This document shows, one piece after another, positions 54,712 through 62,471 of a stretch of DNA of 64,000 nucleotides. This stretch comes from Paraburkholderia phytofirmans PsJN (lineage in GTDB: Bacteria > Pseudomonadota > Gammaproteobacteria > Burkholderiales > Burkholderiaceae). The notes under the pieces are model-generated. The model was not told where the DNA came from. It searched no databases and was given only the letters and a program-made list of their open reading frames with translations. The stretch lies in assembly GCF_000020125.1 (NCBI RefSeq), contig NC_010676.1, forward strand, positions 3,472,001 through 3,536,000, in the 5' to 3' direction. The stretch's first letter is position 1, and each line of letters opens with the position of its first letter. The translations under genes and the position numbers were made by a program.

Positions 54712-55794
54712 TCAGGCCGCAACCGGCACGGCAAGACAGGCATGGAAGCGGTCGGTCAGCGCGGCGCGATCGAGATCGCGTCCGATGAAAACGATGCGGC
54801 ACGAACGCGGCTCACTGCCCCACACTTGCGCCGCGCGTAGTTCGATGACGTTGTGCACGCCTTGCAGCACGTAGCGATGCGACTGGCCTTGCACCGCGAG
54901 AATGCCTTTCATACGGAACAGGTTTGCGGCATCCGAGTTGCGCAGTTCGGCGAGCCACGCCTGTAGCGCGTCGAGGTCGATATCCGCGTCGACTTCGATC
55001 CCGACCGAGGAAACGCTTTCGTCGTGCTGGTGGTCGGCGTGATCGTCGTCGTGATGGGCGTGCTCGTGCTCATGTTCTTCATGACCATGCGCATGTTCTT
55101 CTTCATGCAAGCCGTCGGTCTCGACGAGAATCTGCGAGAACTCGTTTGCACCTACGCCGAGAATCTTGCCGAGGTCGATCTGCGCATAGCTCGACTCGAC
55201 GATTTCCGCCGTGGCATTGAGTCCGCGAATACGCTGCGTAAGCGAGGCGATATCGTCCGGTCCCACCAGATCGACCTTGTTGATGACGATACGATCCGCG
55301 CACACGATCTGATCCACGGCCTGGTTGTCGCTGCCGTCGAGCACCAGATCGTCCAGATGCGCGGCGATATGCTTCGCATCCACCATCGTGACGACGGCGT
55401 CGAGAGTGACCTGTTTGGCGATGGGATCGTCGAGAAAGAACGTCTGCGCGACCGGATAGGGGTCGGCGAGCCCGCTGGTTTCGACGATGATGTGATCGAG
55501 CCGGTCCGGCCGTTCCACCAGCATGCGCACGATCCGCACCAGATCCTCGCGCACCGCGCCGACGCAGCACACGCAGCCATTCGTCATTTCATAGATCTCT
55601 TCGGTCGATTCGAGCACGAGGCCACCGTCGATGCCGATTTCGCCGAACTCGTTTTCGATCACCGCGATCTTGCGGCCGTGTTTCTCGCGCAAGATGTAGT
55701 TGAGCAGCGTCGTTTTACCGGCGCCGAGAAAGCCGGTCAGCACCGTGACGGGGATTTTCTCGATTTCGTTGTGGGTGGTGTGGATGTGATTCAT
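54712..55794 (-). CDS. CobW/G3E-family GTPase with His-rich metal-binding segment
   Basis: A 360-residue G3E P-loop GTPase: [15 protein letters not shown] (Walker A), [14 protein letters not shown], the metal-binding CxCC in NGCVCC, NKVD and a C-terminal CobW_C domain. A strongly His/Glu-rich stretch lies near residues 230-258 ([20 protein letters not shown] region). G3E proteins deliver Zn2+, Co2+ or Ni2+ to client enzymes. The metal-dependent amidohydrolases in this unit are natural clients. Confidence 0.92.
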   Translation of the reverse strand: MNHIHTTHNEIEKIPVTVLTGFLGAGKTTLLNYILREKHGRKIAVIENEFGEIGIDGGLVLESTEEIYEMTNGCVCCVGAVREDLVRIVRMLVERPDRLDHIIVETSGLADPYPVAQTFFLDDPIAKQVTLDAVVTMVDAKHIAAHLDDLVLDGSDNQAVDQIVCADRIVINKVDLVGPDDIASLTQRIRGLNATAEIVESSYAQIDLGKILGVGANEFSQILVETDGLHEEEHAHGHEEHEHEHAHHDDDHADHQHDESVSSVGIEVDADIDLDALQAWLAELRNSDAANLFRMKGILAVQGQSHRYVLQGVHNVIELRAAQVWGSEPRSCRIVFIGRDLDRAALTDRFHACLAVPVAA

Positions 55795-55834
55795 GGCTCA
55801 TCTCCGTTTCTTCGTTCGTACTGCGGTTCGGCTA

Positions 55835-56425
55835 TTAGGCGATATACGGTGCTTGTGCTTCAGCTTCTCGCCAGCGTTTGACGGTGCCCGCTTCGAGACC
55901 GAACAGATCGAGCACGCGGCCAAGCGTGTGATCGATCATCTGGTCGAGTGAAGCGGGGCGCGCGTAAAACGCCGGCACGGGTGGCGCGACGATCGCGCCC
56001 ATTTCGGTTACGGCTATCATGTTGCGCAGATGCGCCAGCGTGTACGGTGTTTCGCGCGCCAGCAGTACTAGCGGGCGGCGCTCTTTCAACGTGACATCGG
56101 CGGCGCGTGAGATCAGACTCGACGACATGCCGCTGGCAATTTCGGCGAGCGTCTTCATCGAGCACGGCGCGACGATCATGCCCAGCGAACGGAACGAGCC
56201 GCTGGAAATGGCCGCGGCCATGTCGTCGCAACGGTAGGTGGCGCTGGCTAGCGCGCTGACGTCGGCGAACTTGTAGTCGGTCTCGTGCGTCATCGTGAGT
56301 AACGCGCTGCGCGAGACGGTCAGATGCGTTTCGATATCGAGTTGACGCAGCAATTGGAGTAGGCGCACGCCATAAGTAAAGCCGGATGCGCCGCTGATGC
56401 CGACTACGAGTCGCCGCGTGCTCAT
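55835..56425 (-). CDS. UbiX-type flavin prenyltransferase
   Basis: A 196-residue flavoprotein that makes prenylated FMN from FMN and dimethylallyl phosphate, the cofactor of UbiD decarboxylases. VVGISGASGFTYGVRLLQLL at the N-terminus, APCSMKTLAEIASGMSSSL and LARETPYTLAHLRNM are family motifs. It overlaps the UbiD gene by 4 bp, so the two are coupled and dedicated to the same pathway rather than to ubiquinone. Confidence 0.93.
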   Translation of the reverse strand: MSTRRLVVGISGASGFTYGVRLLQLLRQLDIETHLTVSRSALLTMTHETDYKFADVSALASATYRCDDMAAAISSGSFRSLGMIVAPCSMKTLAEIASGMSSSLISRAADVTLKERRPLVLLARETPYTLAHLRNMIAVTEMGAIVAPPVPAFYARPASLDQMIDHTLGRVLDLFGLEAGTVKRWREAEAQAPYIA

Positions 56426-57816
56426 TGCTGTACTCCGGCGGCGCGGGACAGAATGTCGACGGCCTCTTGCGAGGCACGTTCGCTGATCCGCGCGCGGATG
56501 CCGTCGAAATGCGAACCGCGCGTCGCGTCGATGCCCATGCGCGACGTGGTGCCCGCTGCGGACGACGATGGATCGAGCGGACTGCCCGGCAAACCATCAA
56601 CGATAAATACGTCCTGGTGCGGCTGAAAATGCGTGGCGATAGCCCACAGCACCTGCGAGTCGTTGGTAATGTCGATGTCGCTATCCACCGCCACGACGTT
56701 CTTCAGATACGGATCCCAGCCGAGCAGCGCGAGCATGATCTGGCGCGCTTCGCCGTCGCGCGTTTGATTCAGCGCGACGTAGCAGTGAAAGTGTGTGCCG
56801 GAGTTGGGATAGTGCAATGCCGTGACGGATGGGAAGCGCGCCTTCAGCTTCTCGCTCATCTCCGCTTCACGCGGCAAGCGCGCCAACGTCAAATGTTCTG
56901 CGTAAGGACCGCCGACCACATCGACGAGCCACGCATCGTGACGACGCATCATCGTATCGACGCGCAGCACGTTGTTCGTCGAGCGGTCCGATGAATAGCC
57001 GGTGAATTCACCGAACGGGCCTTCTTCGGCGTGAGCTGAAGGATCGATCGTGCCTTCCAGCACGAACTCGGCGCAAGCGGGCACGCCGATGCCGTAGCGC
57101 GGCGTGCGCACCAGTTGCAGCGGCGCACCGAACAGACCGCCTGCGATTGCGCGCTCGTCGGTGCCGAACGGCACGCGCGCGGCGGCGGCCAGCATGAACA
57201 GCGGATGCGCGCCGATCACCATCGCGACTTTCAACGTGTCGCCGCGTGCCTGGGCGGTTTGCAGCATGCGCCAGAGGTGTCCGCGCGAATGCAGGCTGGT
57301 GGCCAAGGCGTTTTTCGCGTGCCGCATCGAGCGGTGATAACTGAGGTTCGCCACACCGGTGACCGGATCTTCGGCGACGATCACCGCGTTCGTGATGTAC
57401 GGGCCGCGGTCAGTATCGAAGTGGCGGATCATCGGCAACTGCGCGAGATCGACAGCATCGCCTTCAATGACCTGATCCAGTACGGGACCGTTCGATACGA
57501 ACACGGGTGCGATAGGCGCATTCGCGCGGTGTTGATATGCGTCGAACAGGCCGGACGCGTCGACATCGAACAGACGCCCAATACGTGTACGCGAAGCAAA
57601 AAAATTCGTGACGAGAGGCGTTGCGATCCCATCGACCTTTTCGCAGATCAACATGGGATGCTGCCCGCGCGCCGCGAGTTCGGCGACGACCGCCGTGACG
57701 TCCTGGTCGGCGGACAGCGGTTGCTTAAGCGTCAAAACATCGTCGGGATAGTGCTCGCGATACGCAAGCGCGAAGCGATGAAAATCCTGCGTGGCGCGGA
57801 AGAGGTTATCCGCCAT
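56422..57816 (-). CDS. UbiD-family decarboxylase
   Basis: A 464-residue prenyl-FMN-dependent decarboxylase. The conserved UbiD core contains EEGPFGEFTGYSS (E-x4/5-E region), RTPRYGIGVPACAEFVLEG and NVVAVDSDIDITND (metal-binding Asp/His). UbiD enzymes reversibly decarboxylate aromatic or heteroaromatic acids. ATG 57816 has GGAG upstream; 57837 is less likely. The substrate must be inferred from the unit. Confidence 0.92.
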   Translation of the reverse strand: MADNLFRATQDFHRFALAYREHYPDDVLTLKQPLSADQDVTAVVAELAARGQHPMLICEKVDGIATPLVTNFFASRTRIGRLFDVDASGLFDAYQHRANAPIAPVFVSNGPVLDQVIEGDAVDLAQLPMIRHFDTDRGPYITNAVIVAEDPVTGVANLSYHRSMRHAKNALATSLHSRGHLWRMLQTAQARGDTLKVAMVIGAHPLFMLAAAARVPFGTDERAIAGGLFGAPLQLVRTPRYGIGVPACAEFVLEGTIDPSAHAEEGPFGEFTGYSSDRSTNNVLRVDTMMRRHDAWLVDVVGGPYAEHLTLARLPREAEMSEKLKARFPSVTALHYPNSGTHFHCYVALNQTRDGEARQIMLALLGWDPYLKNVVAVDSDIDITNDSQVLWAIATHFQPHQDVFIVDGLPGSPLDPSSSAAGTTSRMGIDATRGSHFDGIRARISERASQEAVDILSRAAGVQQ

Positions 57817-57891
57817 AGTGAACTCCGTGTGAGACAACCGGGGCAGGCGCGGCGCTAACCGCGCCTGCTTTGAACCATCAATCAGTCGGCG

Positions 57892-58818
57892 TCAAGCCGG
57901 CTGCGTGACGTCATTCACATAAGTCGCCTTCAAACGCTTCTCCGCTTCGGCGAGATCCTTCGGCGGTTTGGTCGGCTCGATACCGACAAGACGGGCGATG
58001 TTGTTGCCCATATAGTCTTCGAGACCGTCCTCGTCCAGATTCATGCCTTGCGGCGCGGGACCGCACAGCATTTCGAGTTCGCGCAGCCACATGCCCGGCT
58101 CGTTCGGCGGCGAATCCGTGCCGAACACGATCTTGTTGCGCGGCAGTTCGCGAGCGAATTCGACGATGCGCGACTGATAGCACCAGCCCGATTCGCAATA
58201 CACGTTCGGCGTATCCATCGCCATCCAGAACGCTTCGAACGAATAGTTGCCGCCCGTCTGAATTCCGAAGTGACCGATGATGAAATTCACCATCGGGAAT
58301 TCGCGGATGATCGGATAGAACTGCGTCGGGATCGTGTATGGGCCATCGCCGGTGTGAATCAGCACGACCACACCAAGCTCAGCGCATTTCTTCATCGCGG
58401 GGCGCAACCAGTCGAGCGCGCGATCGGGGCGGTAGCCGTGCATGTTCGCGTGCAGCTTGAGCATCTTGAAGCCGTATTCCTTCACGTGGAATTCGAGTTC
58501 AGCCGCGCCATTCTCCGGACCCCAACGCGGGTTGTACGTGAAGTTGCCGATAAAACGATCCGGGTATTTCTGCGTTAATTCGGCGATATACGACATGTAG
58601 TCGCGAATGCCTTCACGGCCGCGTCGATTGCCGTCGCGATAGCCGGTATTGCCCGGCGGCGGCTGAATGAAGCCCATGTCGATACGGCGCGGCTTGCCGT
58701 TGATGATGTACGGACCGTCCATCATCTTCAGCAGGCGTTCGCCGGTGAACGGTTCGCCGGTATGGCGCCACGCTTCGTCGACGAGATTCGTGGGGTGCAG
58801 ATGGGTATCGATGATCAT
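57892..58818 (-). CDS. Amidohydrolase-2-family protein (ACMSD/decarboxylase-like), metal ligands intact
   Basis: A 308-residue TIM-barrel metal enzyme with MIIDTHLHPTNLVDEAWR at the start: the HxH motif (H6, H8) is intact. Further ligands are His in LIHTGDGPY, His in IIGHFG and Asp in FGTDSPPNE. Relatives include ACMSD, gamma-resorcylate decarboxylase and other non-oxidative decarboxylases or hydrolases. The gene overlaps its upstream paralog by one base (TGATG). Confidence 0.9.
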   Translation of the reverse strand: MIIDTHLHPTNLVDEAWRHTGEPFTGERLLKMMDGPYIINGKPRRIDMGFIQPPPGNTGYRDGNRRGREGIRDYMSYIAELTQKYPDRFIGNFTYNPRWGPENGAAELEFHVKEYGFKMLKLHANMHGYRPDRALDWLRPAMKKCAELGVVVLIHTGDGPYTIPTQFYPIIREFPMVNFIIGHFGIQTGGNYSFEAFWMAMDTPNVYCESGWCYQSRIVEFARELPRNKIVFGTDSPPNEPGMWLRELEMLCGPAPQGMNLDEDGLEDYMGNNIARLVGIEPTKPPKDLAEAEKRLKATYVNDVTQPA

Positions 58819-59774
58819 CAACGGGCTCCTGCGTAGTCGGCCTGGCCCGCGTGTTTCTTCGCGGCGCCGGCGTGGTGTTTCAGATAGGCTTGCGCTTCTT
58901 CCACGCTCCTCGGCGGCGCGCTCGGCTCGATGCCGATCATGCGGGCGAGGTTGTTGCCGAGATAATCTTCGAGCGTGTCTTCGTCGAGATTCAGGCCTTG
59001 CGGCGGTTCGTGACACAGCACTTCGAGCAAACGCAGCCACATGCCCGGCTCGTTCGGCGGCGTGTCGGAACCGTAGAGAATCTTGTGCGTGGGCAGTACT
59101 TTCGCGAATTCGACGATTCGCGATTGCAAACACCAGCTCGATTCGCAATACACGTTCGGCGTGTCGAGCGCCATTTGATACGGCTCGAAGCAATACACGC
59201 CACCGGTCTGCACGCCGAAGTGCGCCATGATGAAATTCACCGACGGGAATTCGCGGATCAGCGGATACCACTCGCTCGGAATGCTGTACGGACCGTCGCC
59301 GGTGTGCAGCTTCACCAGCAGGCCGAGGTCCGCGCATTTACGCAACGCGGGGCGCAACCAGTCGAGCGCGCGGTCGGGACGATACGCATGCATGTTGGCC
59401 TGTAACTGCACCATCTTGAAGCCGTGTTCCTTCGCATAGAACTCGATCGCTTCGGCGCCGTTCTCCGGACCGCAACGCGGGTTGTAGACGAAACAGCCGA
59501 GCAGGCGGTCCGGATACTTCTGAACGCATTCGACGGTGTACGCCATGTAGTCGTCGATCGACTCGCGGCCTGAGCGTTCGCCGTCGGTCCACGTATAGAT
59601 GGTGTTGCCTTGCGGCGGTTGAATGAAGGCCTTATCGATGCGGCGAGGCTTGCCGTTGATGATGTAGGGGCCGTCCATCACCTCGATCAGACGCTCGCCG
59701 GAAAATGGCTCGCCGTCATGGCGCCACGCGAGGTCGACCAGGTTGGTCGGATAACAGCTAGTGTCGATGATCAT
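58818..59774 (-). CDS. Amidohydrolase-2-family paralog lacking the HxH metal motif
   Basis: A 318-residue protein that is a close paralog of the downstream gene across its whole length, but the N-terminus reads MIIDTSCYPTNLVDLAW: the HLH of the paralog is replaced by SCY, so the two metal ligands are missing. The later His (LHTGDGPY, MAHFG) and Asp (YGSDTPPNE) are kept. Either it uses another metal geometry or serves as a non-catalytic partner. CAAGGAG precedes ATG 59774. Confidence 0.88.
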   Translation of the reverse strand: MIIDTSCYPTNLVDLAWRHDGEPFSGERLIEVMDGPYIINGKPRRIDKAFIQPPQGNTIYTWTDGERSGRESIDDYMAYTVECVQKYPDRLLGCFVYNPRCGPENGAEAIEFYAKEHGFKMVQLQANMHAYRPDRALDWLRPALRKCADLGLLVKLHTGDGPYSIPSEWYPLIREFPSVNFIMAHFGVQTGGVYCFEPYQMALDTPNVYCESSWCLQSRIVEFAKVLPTHKILYGSDTPPNEPGMWLRLLEVLCHEPPQGLNLDEDTLEDYLGNNLARMIGIEPSAPPRSVEEAQAYLKHHAGAAKKHAGQADYAGAR

Positions 59775-59844
59775 GTACTCGATCTCCTTGAGAGGAACTG
59801 GTGTATCCAGTTGCCGGATCGCGGGCAGGCGCATCGATGGAACC

Positions 59845-59900
59845 GAGCCCGTCGGGCTTGCCCATGCGGCCCTTTGCAAGGCGCTGTTTTTGAGCGCCTT
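59845..59900 (-). promoter_or_regulatory. Two palindromes in the leader of the catabolic unit
   Basis: AGCCCG-T-CGGGCT (about 59845-59857) and AAGGCGCT-GTTTTTG-AGCGCCTT (59878-59900, perfect 8-bp arms, 7-base loop) lie 70-125 bases before the first gene, in the 241-bp gap shared with the divergent LysR gene. They may be LysR operator sites or RNA hairpins in the 5' leader. On the minus strand the loop reads CAAAAAC, with no following U-run. Confidence 0.5.
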
Positions 59901-60015
59901 CCCCTCGCCGGCATCGAGTGTCACACTGATGTGCACTGCTGCTTGCGATGCAGTCTCACAAGATAAAAACGCTCTGTACAATATTTTTTAACCACGATCT
60001 TGATACGTTGGCGAT

Positions 60016-60903
60016 ATGGACATGCGGCTGTTGCGTTACTTCGCGGTGCTTGCCGACGAACTGCATTTCGGCCGGGCAGCCGCGCGGCTGCACATTTCCC
60101 AGCCGCCGCTGAGTCAGCAGATTCGCATCCTCGAAGAGGAGATGGGCACCGCGTTGTTCACACGCTCGCAACACCGTGTCGAACTCACCGAGGCAGGGAA
60201 AACACTTAAAGAACAGGTGCCGTTGATCTTCGCTCAGTTCGAACGCGCGATCGATCTGACGCGTTGCGCGGGACGTGGCGAAGTGGGGAGTCTCGAGATC
60301 GGCATCATCAGTTCGGCGATGGTCGAACCGATTCCGCGCGCGCTACGGGTATTCGCGGAGAAGCATCCGCAAGTGCGGTGGACGCTGCATGAGATGACAC
60401 CGGCCGCGCAGATTCTCGCGTTGAAAGAGCGGCGGCTCGATGTGTGTTTCTTTCGCGTTTCGCATGAAGACCCCGAGATTCGCAGCGAAGTGGTGATGCG
60501 CGAGTCGGCGGTCGTGGCGTTGCCGTTGGGGCATGCGCTGGCGTCGCGTGGGGAGATTGCGTTGCGGGAGTTGGAGGCCGAGCGCTTCGTGTCGTTCGGT
60601 TTGCGGCAGTCGCAACTGGCGCGCTTTTTACAGGACTGTTGCGTCGAAGCAGGGTTCACACCGCGGATCGAACAGGAAGTGGTCGAGGTGCATACGCTGT
60701 TGTGCCTCGTGCGCGAAGGGCTGGGTGTGGCGCTGCTGCCTTCATCCGCGCGGCAGTTATCGACGGGCGGCGTCGCGTTCGTGCCGGTGGCCGCGCCGCG
60801 TCCCGAAGTGTCGCTTCACGCGCGCTGTCGTGCTGAGACGCCTTCGCCGGTGTTGTCGTTGTTTCTCGATACCGTGCGGGAAGTGGCGGCTAGTACGACC
60901 TAA
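60016..60903 (+). CDS. LysR-family regulator, likely controller of the catabolic unit
   Basis: A 295-residue LysR regulator (MDMRLLRYFAVLADELHFGRAAARLHISQPPLSQQIRILE; BenM/CatM-like HTH) with an effector domain. It is divergent from the eight-gene unit with a 241-bp gap, so it is the likely activator. Its stop overlaps that of the next, convergent LysR gene by 4 bp. Confidence 0.9.
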   Translation: MDMRLLRYFAVLADELHFGRAAARLHISQPPLSQQIRILEEEMGTALFTRSQHRVELTEAGKTLKEQVPLIFAQFERAIDLTRCAGRGEVGSLEIGIISSAMVEPIPRALRVFAEKHPQVRWTLHEMTPAAQILALKERRLDVCFFRVSHEDPEIRSEVVMRESAVVALPLGHALASRGEIALRELEAERFVSFGLRQSQLARFLQDCCVEAGFTPRIEQEVVEVHTLLCLVREGLGVALLPSSARQLSTGGVAFVPVAAPRPEVSLHARCRAETPSPVLSLFLDTVREVAASTT

Positions 60904-61796
60904 CGCGCGCTGTTAGTTTGCGCGACCAGGTCGCGGATCACGTCGATTAGCGGCGCCACGCGCTCGGCTTTCTCACGCGGCCACACGGCGTAGAGGTTGT
61001 AGTGCGTTGGAATTTCCACTTGCGTGAGTTCGACCAGACTGCCGTTTCGTTGCGCGTCGGCGGCGAGCAGGCCGCGCGCCAAACCCGCGCCTACGCCTGC
61101 GCTGGCCGCGGCGATCAGGCCTGCAGCGTTATCGAAAACCGCTACGGCGTCCGGCTCGACCTCGGGCAGGCCCGCAGCGGCGAGCCAGGGAATCCACGAA
61201 CGCTTGGTATAACCCAGTAACGGCAACTCCAGCAGCTGCTCAGGCGTGAGCGGCACGCTGAGGCCGCGTGCCTGCAATAGCGAAGGCGAACCCATCGCCG
61301 TCAGACGGTCGCCGCAAATGAGCGCGTTTTCGAAGCCGTCCCATTCTCCATACCCATACCGCAACGCAATATCCACGCGCTCAAACGCGCTGCGGTCATG
61401 ACGCGGCGTTGACAACATCGTGAGCGACGTGCCGGTCAGCGCGCCGAGCAATGCGGGCAAACGCGCCACCAGCCAGCTCTGCGCGAGTTCAGGATCGACG
61501 TCCAGCGTAATGGATTGCTTGACCGCGCGCTCTTTCACTGACGACAACGCACGATCGATCTGCTCGAAGCCATCCGCCAACTGATTTGCGAACAGCACGC
61601 CGGCATCCGTCAACACCACGCGACCGCTTTCGCGCACGAAAAGCGGCTGGCCGACGAACTCTTCGAGCGTGCGGATCTGCTGGCTGATCGCGCTATGCGT
61701 GAGCGACAACTGCCGCGCCGCGCTCGAAAAGCTGCCGACGCGCGCGGCTTGCAGGAAGGCTTGCATCGACTGAATGGACGGGTAGCGCTTCAACAT
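60900..61796 (-). CDS. LysR-family regulator, likely controller of the molybdenum hydroxylase genes
   Basis: A 298-residue GcvA/TrpI-like LysR regulator ([41 protein letters not shown]). It is divergent from the [2Fe-2S]/molybdopterin subunit genes with 147 bp between, making these its probable targets. Tail-to-tail overlap of 4 bp with the previous LysR gene. Confidence 0.9.
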   Translation of the reverse strand: MLKRYPSIQSMQAFLQAARVGSFSSAARQLSLTHSAISQQIRTLEEFVGQPLFVRESGRVVLTDAGVLFANQLADGFEQIDRALSSVKERAVKQSITLDVDPELAQSWLVARLPALLGALTGTSLTMLSTPRHDRSAFERVDIALRYGYGEWDGFENALICGDRLTAMGSPSLLQARGLSVPLTPEQLLELPLLGYTKRSWIPWLAAAGLPEVEPDAVAVFDNAAGLIAAASAGVGAGLARGLLAADAQRNGSLVELTQVEIPTHYNLYAVWPREKAERVAPLIDVIRDLVAQTNSAR

Positions 61797-61943
61797 GGTG
61801 TTAGCCGGACTGACAGACGGTGGAAGAAATGGTCGCTGGCGTTGCGCTTAACGGCTTTCAATAATGACCGCAAGCACGCGGCCCTTGTCACGCATCCACT
61901 CATGCATGCGTCGCGCTGCACAACGACATTCAGGAGACAGCGC

Positions 61944-62471
61944 ATGATCGAGATCGTGGTCAACGACACGCGGCACTCGCTCGACAATGTACCGGAAGAC
62001 ATGCCCTTGTTGTGGGTGTTGCGCGACCGGCTCAAATTGACCGGCACGAAATTCGGCTGCGGCGGCGGCTTTTGCGGCGCGTGCACCGTGCATCTTGAAG
62101 GCGAGGCAGTGCGCTCCTGTTTGCTGCCCGCTGTGGCCGTGGCCGGCAAACGCATTACGACGATTGAAGGTTTGTCGAAGGATGGGCGGCATCCGCTGCA
62201 ACTTGCATGGGTCGCGGAGGACGTGCCGCAATGCGGCTACTGCCAGTCCGGCCAGTTGATGCAGGCGGCCGCGTTTCTCAAGGACAAGCCAACCGTCAAC
62301 GACGAAACCATCACGACGGCCATGTCGGGCAACATCTGTCGATGCGGCAGCTACTCGCGGATTCGAAAGGCGATCAAGCGCGCGGCGTCGGGTGACCCGG
62401 CGTTGGCGGCTGTGGATGTGCATGAGTGTGCATCGGCGTGCTCGTCCTATGTTAAGAAAGAGGAGGCCTGA
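61944..62471 (+). CDS. [2Fe-2S] subunit of IorAB-type molybdenum hydroxylase
   Basis: A 175-residue electron-transfer subunit (isoquinoline 1-oxidoreductase alpha-like). The plant-type cluster lies in [15 protein letters not shown] with a fourth Cys in SCLLP; the second cluster uses CGYCQSGQ and [19 protein letters not shown] precedes ATG 61944. The Mo subunit starts directly after its stop. It transfers electrons from the Mo site to an acceptor; substrates of relatives are N-heteroaromatics or aldehydes. Confidence 0.93.
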   Translation: MIEIVVNDTRHSLDNVPEDMPLLWVLRDRLKLTGTKFGCGGGFCGACTVHLEGEAVRSCLLPAVAVAGKRITTIEGLSKDGRHPLQLAWVAEDVPQCGYCQSGQLMQAAAFLKDKPTVNDETITTAMSGNICRCGSYSRIRKAIKRAASGDPALAAVDVHECASACSSYVKKEEA

